A DNA stretch of 64,000 nucleotides from NCBI RefSeq assembly GCF_902813185.1, contig NZ_LR778301.1:3328001-3392000 (forward strand), given 5' to 3'. Shown piece after piece: positions 8,816 through 17,440 of this stretch. The translations under genes were made by a program, and so were the position numbers. The DNA is from Denitratisoma oestradiolicum. Lineage in GTDB: Bacteria; Pseudomonadota; Gammaproteobacteria; Burkholderiales; Rhodocyclaceae. Under the pieces are notes generated by a model that was given only the letters and a program-made list of their open reading frames with translations, had not been told where the DNA came from and did not search any database. The number at the start of each line of letters is the position of its first letter. The first letter of the stretch is position 1.

Positions 8816-9259
8816 TCAATCGCCCTCCGGTCGTGCAGACACGACCTTCCAGCCCGATGGGCAACTGGGTACGTAGGGGTAATAGGCCCCAGCCGCCTCG
8901 CAGTAGTACCAGACCTGCTGGGCCGACTGGGGGGCCATGAGGACAGGCGGCTCCGCTTCCGCCGGCGGGGTGTACACCACCACCGGCGGGCGGTAAGGGT
9001 CCGGATAGGGATAGACCGGCCTTGGATAGAAATACCATATTCCGGCTGCTACCCACCACCAACCCAGATGACCGTTATGCCTGCCGTGATGCCAATTGCC
9101 ACCGCGCCAGCGGCCTACGTCGTGGCGCTCAAAATGATCGATGCGCCCTTCCCAGCCATGACGTCCCTTCGAGCCATGGCGCCCATCGGCCTGGACCGGC
9201 AATGCCATGCTGGTCAGCAGGGTTAACAGTGATAAGGAAAGCATCAGTCCGCGTTTCAT
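8816..9259 (-). CDS. Secreted Gly/Trp/Tyr/Pro-rich hypothetical protein
   Basis: A 147-residue exported protein: signal peptide MKRGLMLSLSLLTLLTSMALPVQA, a His/Gly/Arg-rich section (GRHGWEGRIDHFERHD), a WWWVAAGIWYFYP segment, a proline/tyrosine stretch, and a C-terminal motif YYCEAAGAYYPYVPSCPSGWKVV with two cysteines. This C-terminal motif recurs in many small uncharacterised betaproteobacterial envelope proteins. The ATG has a strong GGAGGTG box. It stands alone between LPS genes and diverges from the small ATP-repeat protein at 9485. I cannot assign a function. Confidence 0.8.
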   Translation of the reverse strand: MKRGLMLSLSLLTLLTSMALPVQADGRHGSKGRHGWEGRIDHFERHDVGRWRGGNWHHGRHNGHLGWWWVAAGIWYFYPRPVYPYPDPYRPPVVVYTPPAEAEPPVLMAPQSAQQVWYYCEAAGAYYPYVPSCPSGWKVVSARPEGD

Positions 9260-9484
9260 GGGACACCTCCAGCTTCAGGCGTTTCGCCAGTACCCGGATA
9301 ACGCAGCCCATGGAGGAAACGTTGCCTATCGTATGTAAGACCCTGTAAGTACTTGCTTCAGGAAATGCATTACAAAACCTTACCGTTCACCCGTCAGCAA
9401 GAACCTTCCTTTGCCGTTGTTCGGTCCACGGCCTGATGCCTCCAATTCAGGGTCGGGACCAAGGAACTCCATAGGAGATACAAA

Positions 9485-9742
9485 ATGTTCAAGAAGCTGA
9501 TCGTTGCCACTGCCATCGCCGGGCTGTCCTCCCTGGCCCTGGCTCAGGGCGCTGGCGCCCCGAAGCATGCCGGTTCCGCTACGCCTGCGACCCCTGCAAC
9601 CCCCGCCGTCCATGCCACCCCGGCGACGCCCGCTGTCGCAGCCACCCCCGCAACGCCCGCCAGCCCGGCGGCCCATGACGACATGGCTGCAAAACCCAAA
9701 GCCAAGCAGCACAAGAAAGCAAAGCGGCAGCACAAGAAGTAA
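9485..9742 (+). CDS. Small secreted Ala/Thr/Pro-repeat protein
   Basis: An 85-residue protein with a textbook signal peptide (MFKKLIVATAIAGLSSLALA). The mature part is low complexity: repeated ATPATPA units (about residues 31-60), then a Lys/Gln/His-rich basic tail ending KKAKRQHKK. An AGGAG box sits 7 bases before the ATG, and a hairpin terminator follows. The basic tail could bind nucleic acid or negatively charged cell-surface polymer, but this is only inference. Function unknown. Confidence 0.75.
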   Translation: MFKKLIVATAIAGLSSLALAQGAGAPKHAGSATPATPATPAVHATPATPAVAATPATPASPAAHDDMAAKPKAKQHKKAKRQHKK

Positions 9743-9761
9743 GCAACAAGCTGCTGTAGGG

Positions 9762-9787
9762 CAAACGGCTCCACAAGGAACCGTTTG
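9762..9787. terminator. Hairpin between convergent genes
   Basis: CAAACGG pairs with CCGTTTG, extended by TCC/GGA after one mismatch, with an ACAA loop. It lies between the converging small secreted protein gene and asnB, so it may end transcription from both sides. The following T-run is weak. Confidence 0.5.
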
Positions 9788-9813
9788 TCGTTTACATAGC
9801 CGGGACGAGTCGC

Positions 9814-11652
9814 TCAGGCACTCAGGCCGTGGCGCTCCAGCCAGAGCAGCAGCACCACCAGGGTGTAGGCCAGGCGCCGGGAGCCACGCCGGCTCAGGCC
9901 ATCGCGCCAGGCGCGCCGCGCTGCCCCGGCGTCGAGGAAGGGTGCCAGTTGCTCTATTCGTGTCAGCGCATCTTCGCAGCGCCCCCGCCATGGACCGTTG
10001 AAGAGTTTGTCCAGGGGCACGGAAAAACCGTGCTTGGGCCGATTCCACACGGTTTCCGGCAAATGGCGGCGGGCCAGTTCGGTGAGCAAGGCCTTGGTGC
10101 CGCCAGCGAAATGCGCCTCGGCCGGTAATCCCAGAGTCGCCTCCAGCACTGGCTGGCCCAACAGGGGAACCCGCACCTCCAGGCCATGGGCCATGCTGGC
10201 CCGGTCGGTCTTGGCCAGGCAGTTCTCCGAAAGATAGGTCCAGAGGTCGGCCCGCATCAGGGTGGCCGCATCCATCTTCCCGCCCAGTTCGGCGATCTGA
10301 TCCCGCCACAGGCCCAGGGTATTTTCGGGCCGTGCAGTCGCACGGATGTCCGGGGCCAGATAGGCGGCGAGATTCTTTCTGCCCACGGGCCACGGCCCCA
10401 GTTCGCCGCGCCGGTAGAGCAGCAGATCCTGACCCCACAAGCCGCGCCGCAACAGACCGGCGGGCAGCAGACCCGCTTCCACCAAACGTCGCAACAGGGC
10501 CTGGCCCGGCCGTTGCGGATGGCGATCCTCGGTGTCGAGGAAGCGTGGATAACCGCCGAACACCTCGTCGCCGCCGTCACCGCTGATGGCCACGGTGACA
10601 TGCTCTCGGGTGAGCCGGGCCAGGGCGTGGGTCATCACATAGGCCGGGTCCGCCAGGGGCTGGTCCAGGTCGTGAATGGTGGCAGCGAAGGTGTCGGCAT
10701 CAATGGCCGGCGCGTCGAGCACATGATGCTCGCAGCCGAAGGCCGCTGCCACAGCCTGGGCGTGGGCGCTCTCGTCGAAACCGGCATCGGCGAAGCGCAG
10801 GCTGAAGGTCTTCAGGGGCGCGCCGCCAGCCTCGGCCATGTAGCGCACCATCAGGCTGGAATCGATGCCGCCGGAGAGGAAGGCCCCCAGGGGCACGTCG
10901 GCCACCAGTTGCCGCTTCACACTCTCCCGGATCGCGGTATCGGTGCGGACCACCAGGGTTTCCCGGTCATCAGTACAGGGACGGGCGCGGGGAATGCTCC
11001 ACCAGCGGGAGGTCTCCAGGCGGCCGCTGGCCGCGTCGAAACGCAGACAGTGGGCCGGCGGCAACTGCTGCACGGCGGCGAGGAAGGTGTGGGGCGCCAG
11101 GGCCACCTGGAAGGCCAGGTAATCCCGCAGGGCCTCCGGGTCCAGGCGCCGGGGGAAATCCGGCAGGGCCAGGAAGGGCGCCAGGGTGGAGGCAAATACC
11201 AGTCCTCCGTCTACTGCTCCGTACATCAGGGGCTTGATGCCCAGGGCATCCCGGGCAGCGAAGAGCCGGCGTTCCATCCGGTCCCACAGGGCGAAGGCGA
11301 ACATGCCGTCGAGGCGCGGCAGCAGCCCCTCGCCCCATTCCCGGTAGCCCTGGAGCAGCACTTCGGTGTCGGAGCGGGTGGCGAAGACATGGCCCTTGCC
11401 TTCGAGCGCATTCCGCAGTTCGGCAAAGTTGTAAATCTCGCCGTTGAAAACGATGGTGTGGCGGCCGTCGGCCGAGGTCATGGGCTGATGGCCACCGGCC
11501 AGATCGATCACCGCCAGCCGGGTATGGGCCAGCACCGCCTCGCCCAGATCGAGCACGGTCTGCTCATCGGGGCCGCGGCTCTTGATGGCAGACAGCCCCA
11601 AGGCGGCATGGGCGCGCCAGCGGGTGCCGATGAAACCGAGAATGCCGCACAT
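9814..11652 (-). CDS. asnB: Asparagine synthase (glutamine-hydrolysing), LPS-cluster type
   Basis: A 612-residue two-domain enzyme. The N-terminal class II glutaminase domain starts MCGILGFIG with the catalytic Cys2 and contains RGPDE and FNGEIYNFAELR. The C-terminal synthetase domain has the ATP pyrophosphatase loop GAFLSGGIDSSLMVRYMAEA (near residue 250) and SGDGGDEVFGGYPRF. Family members amidate aspartate or, in polysaccharide loci, other carboxylates. Sitting last in a run of glycosyltransferases, it may amidate a sugar acid of the LPS, but free asparagine synthesis is equally compatible. It begins 1 base after the GT4 stop, so it is co-translated with that gene. Confidence 0.92.
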   Translation of the reverse strand: MCGILGFIGTRWRAHAALGLSAIKSRGPDEQTVLDLGEAVLAHTRLAVIDLAGGHQPMTSADGRHTIVFNGEIYNFAELRNALEGKGHVFATRSDTEVLLQGYREWGEGLLPRLDGMFAFALWDRMERRLFAARDALGIKPLMYGAVDGGLVFASTLAPFLALPDFPRRLDPEALRDYLAFQVALAPHTFLAAVQQLPPAHCLRFDAASGRLETSRWWSIPRARPCTDDRETLVVRTDTAIRESVKRQLVADVPLGAFLSGGIDSSLMVRYMAEAGGAPLKTFSLRFADAGFDESAHAQAVAAAFGCEHHVLDAPAIDADTFAATIHDLDQPLADPAYVMTHALARLTREHVTVAISGDGGDEVFGGYPRFLDTEDRHPQRPGQALLRRLVEAGLLPAGLLRRGLWGQDLLLYRRGELGPWPVGRKNLAAYLAPDIRATARPENTLGLWRDQIAELGGKMDAATLMRADLWTYLSENCLAKTDRASMAHGLEVRVPLLGQPVLEATLGLPAEAHFAGGTKALLTELARRHLPETVWNRPKHGFSVPLDKLFNGPWRGRCEDALTRIEQLAPFLDAGAARRAWRDGLSRRGSRRLAYTLVVLLLWLERHGLSA

Positions 11653-11653
11653 T

Positions 11654-12712
11654 TCAGCAGCCCTCCGCCAGCCGCTCGTAGGCCGCCGCCACCGCTGCCG
11701 GGCTGTAGGCCGAGAGGTCGGCCCGGGCCGGATCGGGAGGATGCTTCAGACAGCGATCCATGGCTGCTGCCAGGGCGGCGGCGTCTCCCGGGGGCACCAG
11801 GCATTCAGGAAATGCAGCGAGGATTTCCGCCGGCCCCGAGGGACAGTCGGTGGACAGGGCCGGTGTGCCGCAGAGCAGGGATTCGATCAGCACGTTGGGC
11901 AGGCCCTCGTGGTCGGAACAGAGCACTAGCAGTTCGGCCCCGGCGATCCAGGGATAGGGATTGGTCTGGAAACCCGCCACCAGCACCCGCCCTTCCAGCC
12001 CCCGGGCGGCAATCAGCGCCGTCAGGGCCGGATCGGGGGCTGTCAGCAGCACCAGCAGGGGCGCCTGCTCCAGGCGTCCCCAGGCCTCCAGCAGCAGGTC
12101 ATGGCGCTTCTGGGGCGCGAAGCGGCCCACATGGATCCCATAGGGCCGGCCCGGCAGGCCGCTGGCCGGTTCCGCCGCGGCGACACGGATGGCATGGCTG
12201 TCGAACAGATTGGGAATGGTGACGATCCGGGTATCGAGCCCCAACCCCTCCCGCAGATCGTCAGCCACGCCGGCGGACACCGCAATCAGGGGCCGGCTGC
12301 CGTAGAGGGCCCGATAGCGGGCCCGGCGCCGGGCGGCCTTGGTCGGCGGCAGCCGGGCCAGCTCCGCCGACAGGGTGTTGGCGATGCGGCAGCAGTGGCG
12401 GGGCAAGGCCGCCAGGGCGGTGACCTCGTCGGCGAAAGGCAGGGTGGAGACGATCAGGTCGAACGGTCCCTGCCGGTAGGCCCAGTGCTTCAGGCGCCAG
12501 GCCAGGCGGCGCCGGCCCAGCCAGCCCTTGGACACCGGGCCGTCGGCCAGCACCTCCAGATGCACTCCGGCAGGGGGACGATGTTCGATGTGGTTTTCCA
12601 GCAGCACCAGGCGGGCCTCATGACCCCGGGCCACCAGGGCCGCCGCCAGCTTGGCAACGGCCTTTTCGGCGCCGCCTCCGGCCAGATTGGTGACGACGAA
12701 GGCGAATCTCAT
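11654..12712 (-). CDS. Glycosyltransferase family 4
   Basis: A 352-residue GT4 enzyme, a retaining GT-B fold transferase of LPS core or O-antigen. The N-terminus MRFAFVVTNLAGGGAEKAVAKLA is typical; the C-terminal domain shows YGIHVGRFAPQKRHDLLLEA (donor-binding start) and the E-x7-E motif region SDHEGLPNVLIESLLCGTPAL. The ATG at 12712 overlaps the stop of the upstream GT9 gene by 4 bases and fits the family start; the longer open frame upstream is antisense noise. Sugar specificity is not predictable. Confidence 0.88.
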   Translation of the reverse strand: MRFAFVVTNLAGGGAEKAVAKLAAALVARGHEARLVLLENHIEHRPPAGVHLEVLADGPVSKGWLGRRRLAWRLKHWAYRQGPFDLIVSTLPFADEVTALAALPRHCCRIANTLSAELARLPPTKAARRRARYRALYGSRPLIAVSAGVADDLREGLGLDTRIVTIPNLFDSHAIRVAAAEPASGLPGRPYGIHVGRFAPQKRHDLLLEAWGRLEQAPLLVLLTAPDPALTALIAARGLEGRVLVAGFQTNPYPWIAGAELLVLCSDHEGLPNVLIESLLCGTPALSTDCPSGPAEILAAFPECLVPPGDAAALAAAMDRCLKHPPDPARADLSAYSPAAVAAAYERLAEGC

Positions 12713-13728
12713 CGCAGCCGGGGCGGATGATCGGCCAGCGCCCGCTCCACCTGGGCCAGCACGGCATCCACACTGATCTCGGCCATGGCGGAAGTCTCGC
12801 CGCAGCGCTCGCTGCCGGTGGCCGGATGATCGATCAGATAGGCCAGGGGATGGTCCAGGGGGCCGGTATGGGCCGCCGATGACAGGCAGTGGTACATGGC
12901 CACCATCGGGATGTCCCAGGTGCTCATCAGGTGGGTGGGTCCCGTGTCGATGCCCACGTAGCAATCGGTCAGCCCCATCAGGGCCGTGGTCTCCCGCAGG
13001 CTCAGCTGGCCAGCGAAGAGGCTGGCCCGGGACCCGAGCCGGCCCTTGAGCCAGACGGTGCGGGTCTTTTCCTCGGGGCCGCCAAAGATCAGGAAATGGG
13101 CTTGGGGCCAGCGTGTGGCAATCCGCTCGCAGAGTTCAGCGAAGTGTTCCACCGGCCAGTCCCGGTAGGCCTTGGTGGGAAAGCTGGCCACCTGGAGGCC
13201 GATCAGGGGCGAGGCCCGCCCGCAGCCGGCAGCGTCCAGCCGCGCCCGGGCGGCGGCCATCTCGACCTCGCTGGCCCGGTAGGCCAGGCGCAGGCCGTCC
13301 GGCGCCACCCCCAGGGCAGCGGGCAGGCGCAGCAACTGGCGCACCGCGTGTTCGCTCTGGAAGGCCGGCGGCTCCACACAGCGGTGGAGGCGGCGGTTGA
13401 GGGCCGCATCCTGCTGGCGGAAGGCCACCACCTGCCGTGCCACTCTCAGAGCGTAGGCCACCAGGGGTTGGTCGAAGTTGTACACCAAGGCCAAGTCGTA
13501 GGCCTTACCCCCCAGCCAGCCACGCCAGGGGGCGCTGTGCTTGGTGATGGTGCCGACCTGGGTGACAAAGGGCAGATGCCGAAACACTTCGGCCCGATTG
13601 GGATGGCCCAGCACGGTGATCTCCGCCTCCGGGTAAGCCTGGGCCACCGCCCGGATCGCCGGCGTGGCGAAAAGGGTGTCGCCGATGCGGGAGACGACAA
13701 TGAACAGGATGGACCGGGGCGCTGCCAT
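12709..13728 (-). CDS. Glycosyltransferase family 9
   Basis: A 339-residue GT9 heptosyltransferase-like protein. It begins ILFIVVSRIGDTLFATPAIRAV, the family's Rossmann start, and carries CYVGIDTGPTHLMSTWDIPMVAMY in the donor-binding domain near residues 255-278. It likely adds heptose or a related sugar to the growing core. It is coupled to the following GT4 gene by an ATGA overlap, and its own start lies 2 bases after the stop of GT25 copy 3. Confidence 0.88.
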   Translation of the reverse strand: MAAPRSILFIVVSRIGDTLFATPAIRAVAQAYPEAEITVLGHPNRAEVFRHLPFVTQVGTITKHSAPWRGWLGGKAYDLALVYNFDQPLVAYALRVARQVVAFRQQDAALNRRLHRCVEPPAFQSEHAVRQLLRLPAALGVAPDGLRLAYRASEVEMAAARARLDAAGCGRASPLIGLQVASFPTKAYRDWPVEHFAELCERIATRWPQAHFLIFGGPEEKTRTVWLKGRLGSRASLFAGQLSLRETTALMGLTDCYVGIDTGPTHLMSTWDIPMVAMYHCLSSAAHTGPLDHPLAYLIDHPATGSERCGETSAMAEISVDAVLAQVERALADHPPRLR

Positions 13729-13730
13729 GG

Positions 13731-14519
13731 CTACCAGGTTTCCGCCTGGGCGCGGATCAGCCGCAGGGGCCGCACCACCAACTGGAACAGGAACTTCTCG
13801 TAGAGTCGCTTGTGCAACCAGCGGCCCAGGGCCGAGCCCCCCGCCTCCCGCCGGCCGGCGGGACCGATCTGGGAGTCATGGGAGGCCGGTGAGCGGCCGA
13901 TGCCATAGGGCACCACCGCCAGCACCTCCACCCAGCGGGCGAAGTGGGGCCAGTCGTCGGCCACCACCGATACCCGGGGCATGGCCTGGAGCAGCGCCTG
14001 GGCGGCGGCCCGGTTGATCAGATAGGCATGGGCACCCCGGGTCTTCCAGGGCCGATAGAGCCGATGCAGCCGCGACAATTTCGCCACCGGCAGGCCCCGA
14101 TAACGGGGCACATGTTGGACCAGCACCACCCGGGGTTCGGCCACGTCCAGCAGGGGCTTGAGGCGGGCGATCACATCACCGCTCTCGGAACCCAGCACCG
14201 CGTCATCCTCCAGCACCAGGCCAGCGGTCAAGCCCCGATCCAGCACCGCCTGCCAAGCGGCCCGGTGGCTCAGGGCACAGCCGATCTCCCCCGCCGACAG
14301 GCTGCGGTGGGCATCGCGCCGGGCCGCCGCCTCGTCATAGCCCTGGGCCAGGGCGGCGGCGGGAAGAACACGGCCATCGACAGCATCTAGGAGGGTGTAG
14401 GTGGGCAGATGGGGCTGGTCCAGTTGGGCCGTCATCAGACGACGGCGCTCCGTGGCGCTGGCCAGATTGATGACGAAGGCGTGGATGCCGGCGAAGGCGG
14501 CGGCCTCCGGCTGGCTCAC
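13731..14519 (-). CDS. Glycosyltransferase family 25, copy 3
   Basis: A 262-residue GT25 enzyme with HAFVINLASATERRRLMTAQL, SAGEIGCALSHRAAWQAVL and LVLEDDAVLG, and the same kind of C-terminal tail as copy 2 (KRLYEKFLFQLVVRPLRL). The best start is GTG at 14519, which overlaps the TGA of the upstream GT4 as GTGA. The frame stays open for about 1.2 kb upstream, but that extension is the antisense of the GT4 gene and should not be included. Part of the coupled LPS run. Confidence 0.87.
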   Translation of the reverse strand: MSQPEAAAFAGIHAFVINLASATERRRLMTAQLDQPHLPTYTLLDAVDGRVLPAAALAQGYDEAAARRDAHRSLSAGEIGCALSHRAAWQAVLDRGLTAGLVLEDDAVLGSESGDVIARLKPLLDVAEPRVVLVQHVPRYRGLPVAKLSRLHRLYRPWKTRGAHAYLINRAAAQALLQAMPRVSVVADDWPHFARWVEVLAVVPYGIGRSPASHDSQIGPAGRREAGGSALGRWLHKRLYEKFLFQLVVRPLRLIRAQAETW

Positions 14520-15619
14520 CGACCCGCCTCCGCGAGCTGCCGGAAAATAGCCTCCATCCGGTCCAGCATCGCCTCCCGGGTGAAATTCGCCAGGGCCCGC
14601 TGCCGGGCGGCGGCGCCCAGGGCCTGGGCCCGGGCCGGATCGTCGATCATCACCTGCAGGGCCAGGCGCAGGGTCGCCGGGTCCTGGGGCGGCACCACCA
14701 AGGCCGAGGCATCGGCCTCCACCGCCTCGCAGATGCTGCCCACCGGCGTGGTGACGATGGGCAGGGCCGTCAGCATGGCCTGGACGATGGCCTGGGGCAC
14801 GCCCTCGTTGGCGTAGGAGGGCAGGCAGAAAATATCCATGGCCCGCAACCACTGCTCCGGGTCTTCCCGATGGCCGGCGAAAGTGACGCGGTCGGCCAGA
14901 CCCAGTTCCCGGGCCTTGTCTTCCAGCACGCCGCGCATGGGGCCATCCCCCACCACCAGCAGGTTCCAGCCGGGCCGCTCCAGGCCGGCATAGGCTTTCA
15001 GCAGATGCAGATGGCCCTTCCAACTGCGCAGGGTGGCGACGATGCCCAGGTAATGCGCGTCCTCCGCCAGCCCCAGGGCGCGACGGGCGGCGGCCTTGTC
15101 GGCCGGTCCGAAGCGGCTGTCGTCGATGCCCGTGGGCACCGAAGTGATCATGGCCGCCGGATAGCCGTTGCGGGCGATCAGCTCGCCCCGCAGCTTTTCC
15201 CCGGTGGTGACGATGTAGCGGGTGGCCTGGGTATAGAGCCAGCGGGTCAGGCCGTTGGTAGGTGTGGGCGCCGAGATGTGGCGGGTGCGCACTGTGGGCG
15301 GCGCATCCTTCCAGCCCAGGCCGGCCAGGGCAGTGAGCCAGGCATCGGTGGAGCTGTGGGTGTTCACCACATCGGGACGATGGGCCTTCAACCACGCCCG
15401 CAGGGCCCGGGCGCCCCTCAGCTTCTTGCGGGCGATGGGCAGGGCCACCACGGGCACGCCGAACTTGGTGGCCTCGGCGAAGATGCGGGACTCGGGCGGA
15501 CACAGCAGGGTGACCCGATGGCCGCGGCCGATCAGGCCCGAGGCTTCGGAGAGGATGCGCAGCTCCTGACCGCCCCAGCCACAGGAGGCTTCGGTGTGAA
15601 CGATGTGCATACCCTTCAT
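14516..15619 (-). CDS. Glycosyltransferase family 4
   Basis: A 367-residue GT4 protein starting MKGMHIVHTEASCGWGGQELRIL, a typical N-terminus for LPS-associated GT4 enzymes, with an internal alternative start at M4. The C-terminal domain contains LGIVATLRSWKGHLHLLKAY, LLVVGDGPMR and SYANEGVPQAIVQAMLTALPIV with the two conserved glutamates. Its ATG overlaps the msbA stop (ATGA) and its TGA overlaps the GTG of GT25 copy 3, so it is coupled at both ends. Confidence 0.88.
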   Translation of the reverse strand: MKGMHIVHTEASCGWGGQELRILSEASGLIGRGHRVTLLCPPESRIFAEATKFGVPVVALPIARKKLRGARALRAWLKAHRPDVVNTHSSTDAWLTALAGLGWKDAPPTVRTRHISAPTPTNGLTRWLYTQATRYIVTTGEKLRGELIARNGYPAAMITSVPTGIDDSRFGPADKAAARRALGLAEDAHYLGIVATLRSWKGHLHLLKAYAGLERPGWNLLVVGDGPMRGVLEDKARELGLADRVTFAGHREDPEQWLRAMDIFCLPSYANEGVPQAIVQAMLTALPIVTTPVGSICEAVEADASALVVPPQDPATLRLALQVMIDDPARAQALGAAARQRALANFTREAMLDRMEAIFRQLAEAGR

Positions 15620-17373
15620 GCCGTGTGCTCCAGGGCGTATTGCATCTTGTAGAGCTTGGCGTAAAGCCCGTCCTGGGCCAGCAGTTCAGCATGGCTGCCC
15701 TGCTCAATGACGCGGCCGTGCTCCATGACCACGATTTTGTCGGCCTTTTCGATAGTGGACAGACGATGGGCGATGACCAGGGTGGTGCGATCTTCCATCA
15801 GGTGTTCCAGGGCCGCCTGGACCTGGCGCTCGGATTCGGAGTCCAGGGCCGAGGTAGCCTCGTCCAGGATCAGCAGGGGCGCATTTTTCAGCAGGGCCCG
15901 GGCGATGGCCAGGCGCTGGCGCTGGCCGCCGGAGAGGCGCACGCCGTTTTCGCCGATCTGGGTGTCGTAGCCCTGGGGCATGGCCATGATGAAGTCGTGG
16001 GCGTAGGCGGCCCGGGCCGCCGCTTCCACGTCCGCCCGGGAGGCGCCGCGCAGGGCACCGTAGGCGATGTTGGCGGCCACGGTGTCGTCGAACAGCACCA
16101 CGTCCTGGCTCACCAGGGCCAGGTTGGCCCGCAGACTTTCCAGCCGCAGTTCCTCCAGTTCGTGGCCGTCGAGCAGGATGCGGCCCTCGTTGAGGTGATA
16201 GAAGCGGGGCAGCAGGTTGGCCAGGGTGGTCTTGCCACTGCCCGAGGGCCCCACCAGGGCCACGGTCTGGCCCGGCGCCACGTCCAGGTCGATGCCCGCC
16301 AGGGCCTCCCGTTCCGCCCCGGGATAACGGAAGCGCACCCCTTCGAAACGCAGCCGGCCCTCGGCACGGGCCAGGGTCACGGTACCCCGGTCGTCCTCGG
16401 GCTTCTGGTCCAGCAGGGTGAACACGCTTTCGGCGGCGGCCAGGCCCCGCTGCAGGGGCGCGTTCACGTCGGTCAGGCTCTTGATCGGCGCCAGCAGCAT
16501 CAGCATCGCGGTGATGAAGGAGACGAAGCCCCCCACCGTGGTCTGCTGCCCCGAGGACTGGAGCAGGGCGATATAGACCACCAGGGCCACGGCGATGGAG
16601 GCGAAGAACTGCACGATGGGCGTGGTGGCCGCCGCCGCCACGTTCTGGCGCACGGCGAAGCGGCGCAGGTCGTTGTTGGCCTTGCCAAAGCGCGCCAGTT
16701 CCTGGGGTTCGCCGTTATAGACCTTGACCACCTTGTTGCCGTCGATGGATTCCTGCAGCACCTGGATGATGGTGGCGTTGGTCTCCTGGCTGGCCCGGGT
16801 CATGGTCCGCAGGCGCTTGGAAAACCCGCGGATGGCGATGGCGATGCCGGGCACGATCAGGCCCATCAGCAGGGTCAGCCTCCAGTTGAGATAGAGCAGC
16901 CAGGACATCAGCCCCACCACCACCAGGGAGTCCCGCAGCACCGTGGTGATCACCGAGGTGGCGGCGGCGGCCACCGAGTTCACATCGGAGGCGATGCGGG
17001 TAATCAGGCGGCTCGACGGATTGCTGTGCAGATAGCCCAGGGGTAGCCGGATCAGGCGCTCGAACATCACTTCCCGGATGTCGCAGACCACCCGGTTGGA
17101 CACCCAGTTCATGCAATAGGAGGCCACATAGCCGAAGATGCCCCGAGCCAGGAAGATCAACACGATGAACAGGGGATAGCGGTACAGGTGCTGTTCGCCG
17201 CTACCGTTGAAGCCCTTGTCCAACAGGGGCTTCATCAGGGCAGGAAACAGGGGCTCGGTGGAAGCCGCCAGGATCATGGCCCCAATGGCGAAAGCCAGCA
17301 CCTTCCCATAGGGCCGCACGTACTGAAGCAGACGACGATAGAGAAGGGTACTCTGCTGCACGGAACCGGTCAT
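15616..17373 (-). CDS. msbA: Lipid A export ABC transporter, ATPase/permease
   Basis: A 585-residue half-transporter that flips lipid A-core across the inner membrane. About six transmembrane helices occupy residues 20-310. The nucleotide-binding domain follows with Walker A GPSGSGKTT (near residue 376), Q-loop LVSQDVVLF, signature LSGGQRQRLAIARALL, Walker B LLILDEATSALD and the H-loop IAHRLSTIEKAD. Length and motif order match MsbA (TIGR02203). It is upstream of, and coupled to, the glycosyltransferase run, which fits co-production of core and its flippase; in enterobacteria msbA instead sits with lpxK, which here is at 31690. Confidence 0.95.
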   Translation of the reverse strand: MTGSVQQSTLLYRRLLQYVRPYGKVLAFAIGAMILAASTEPLFPALMKPLLDKGFNGSGEQHLYRYPLFIVLIFLARGIFGYVASYCMNWVSNRVVCDIREVMFERLIRLPLGYLHSNPSSRLITRIASDVNSVAAAATSVITTVLRDSLVVVGLMSWLLYLNWRLTLLMGLIVPGIAIAIRGFSKRLRTMTRASQETNATIIQVLQESIDGNKVVKVYNGEPQELARFGKANNDLRRFAVRQNVAAAATTPIVQFFASIAVALVVYIALLQSSGQQTTVGGFVSFITAMLMLLAPIKSLTDVNAPLQRGLAAAESVFTLLDQKPEDDRGTVTLARAEGRLRFEGVRFRYPGAEREALAGIDLDVAPGQTVALVGPSGSGKTTLANLLPRFYHLNEGRILLDGHELEELRLESLRANLALVSQDVVLFDDTVAANIAYGALRGASRADVEAAARAAYAHDFIMAMPQGYDTQIGENGVRLSGGQRQRLAIARALLKNAPLLILDEATSALDSESERQVQAALEHLMEDRTTLVIAHRLSTIEKADKIVVMEHGRVIEQGSHAELLAQDGLYAKLYKMQYALEHTA

Positions 17374-17440
17374 GGGATCAGGGCTTCGGGAAAGGGCGGA
17401 TTATAGCCGCGCCACCTCACGGCGCCGGAAAGCCGCCGGC

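Noticed and set aside
14520..15707. Long upstream extension of GT25 copy 3
   Set aside because: The extension is antisense to the GT4 gene; the GTGA overlap at 14519 gives a normal GT25 protein.
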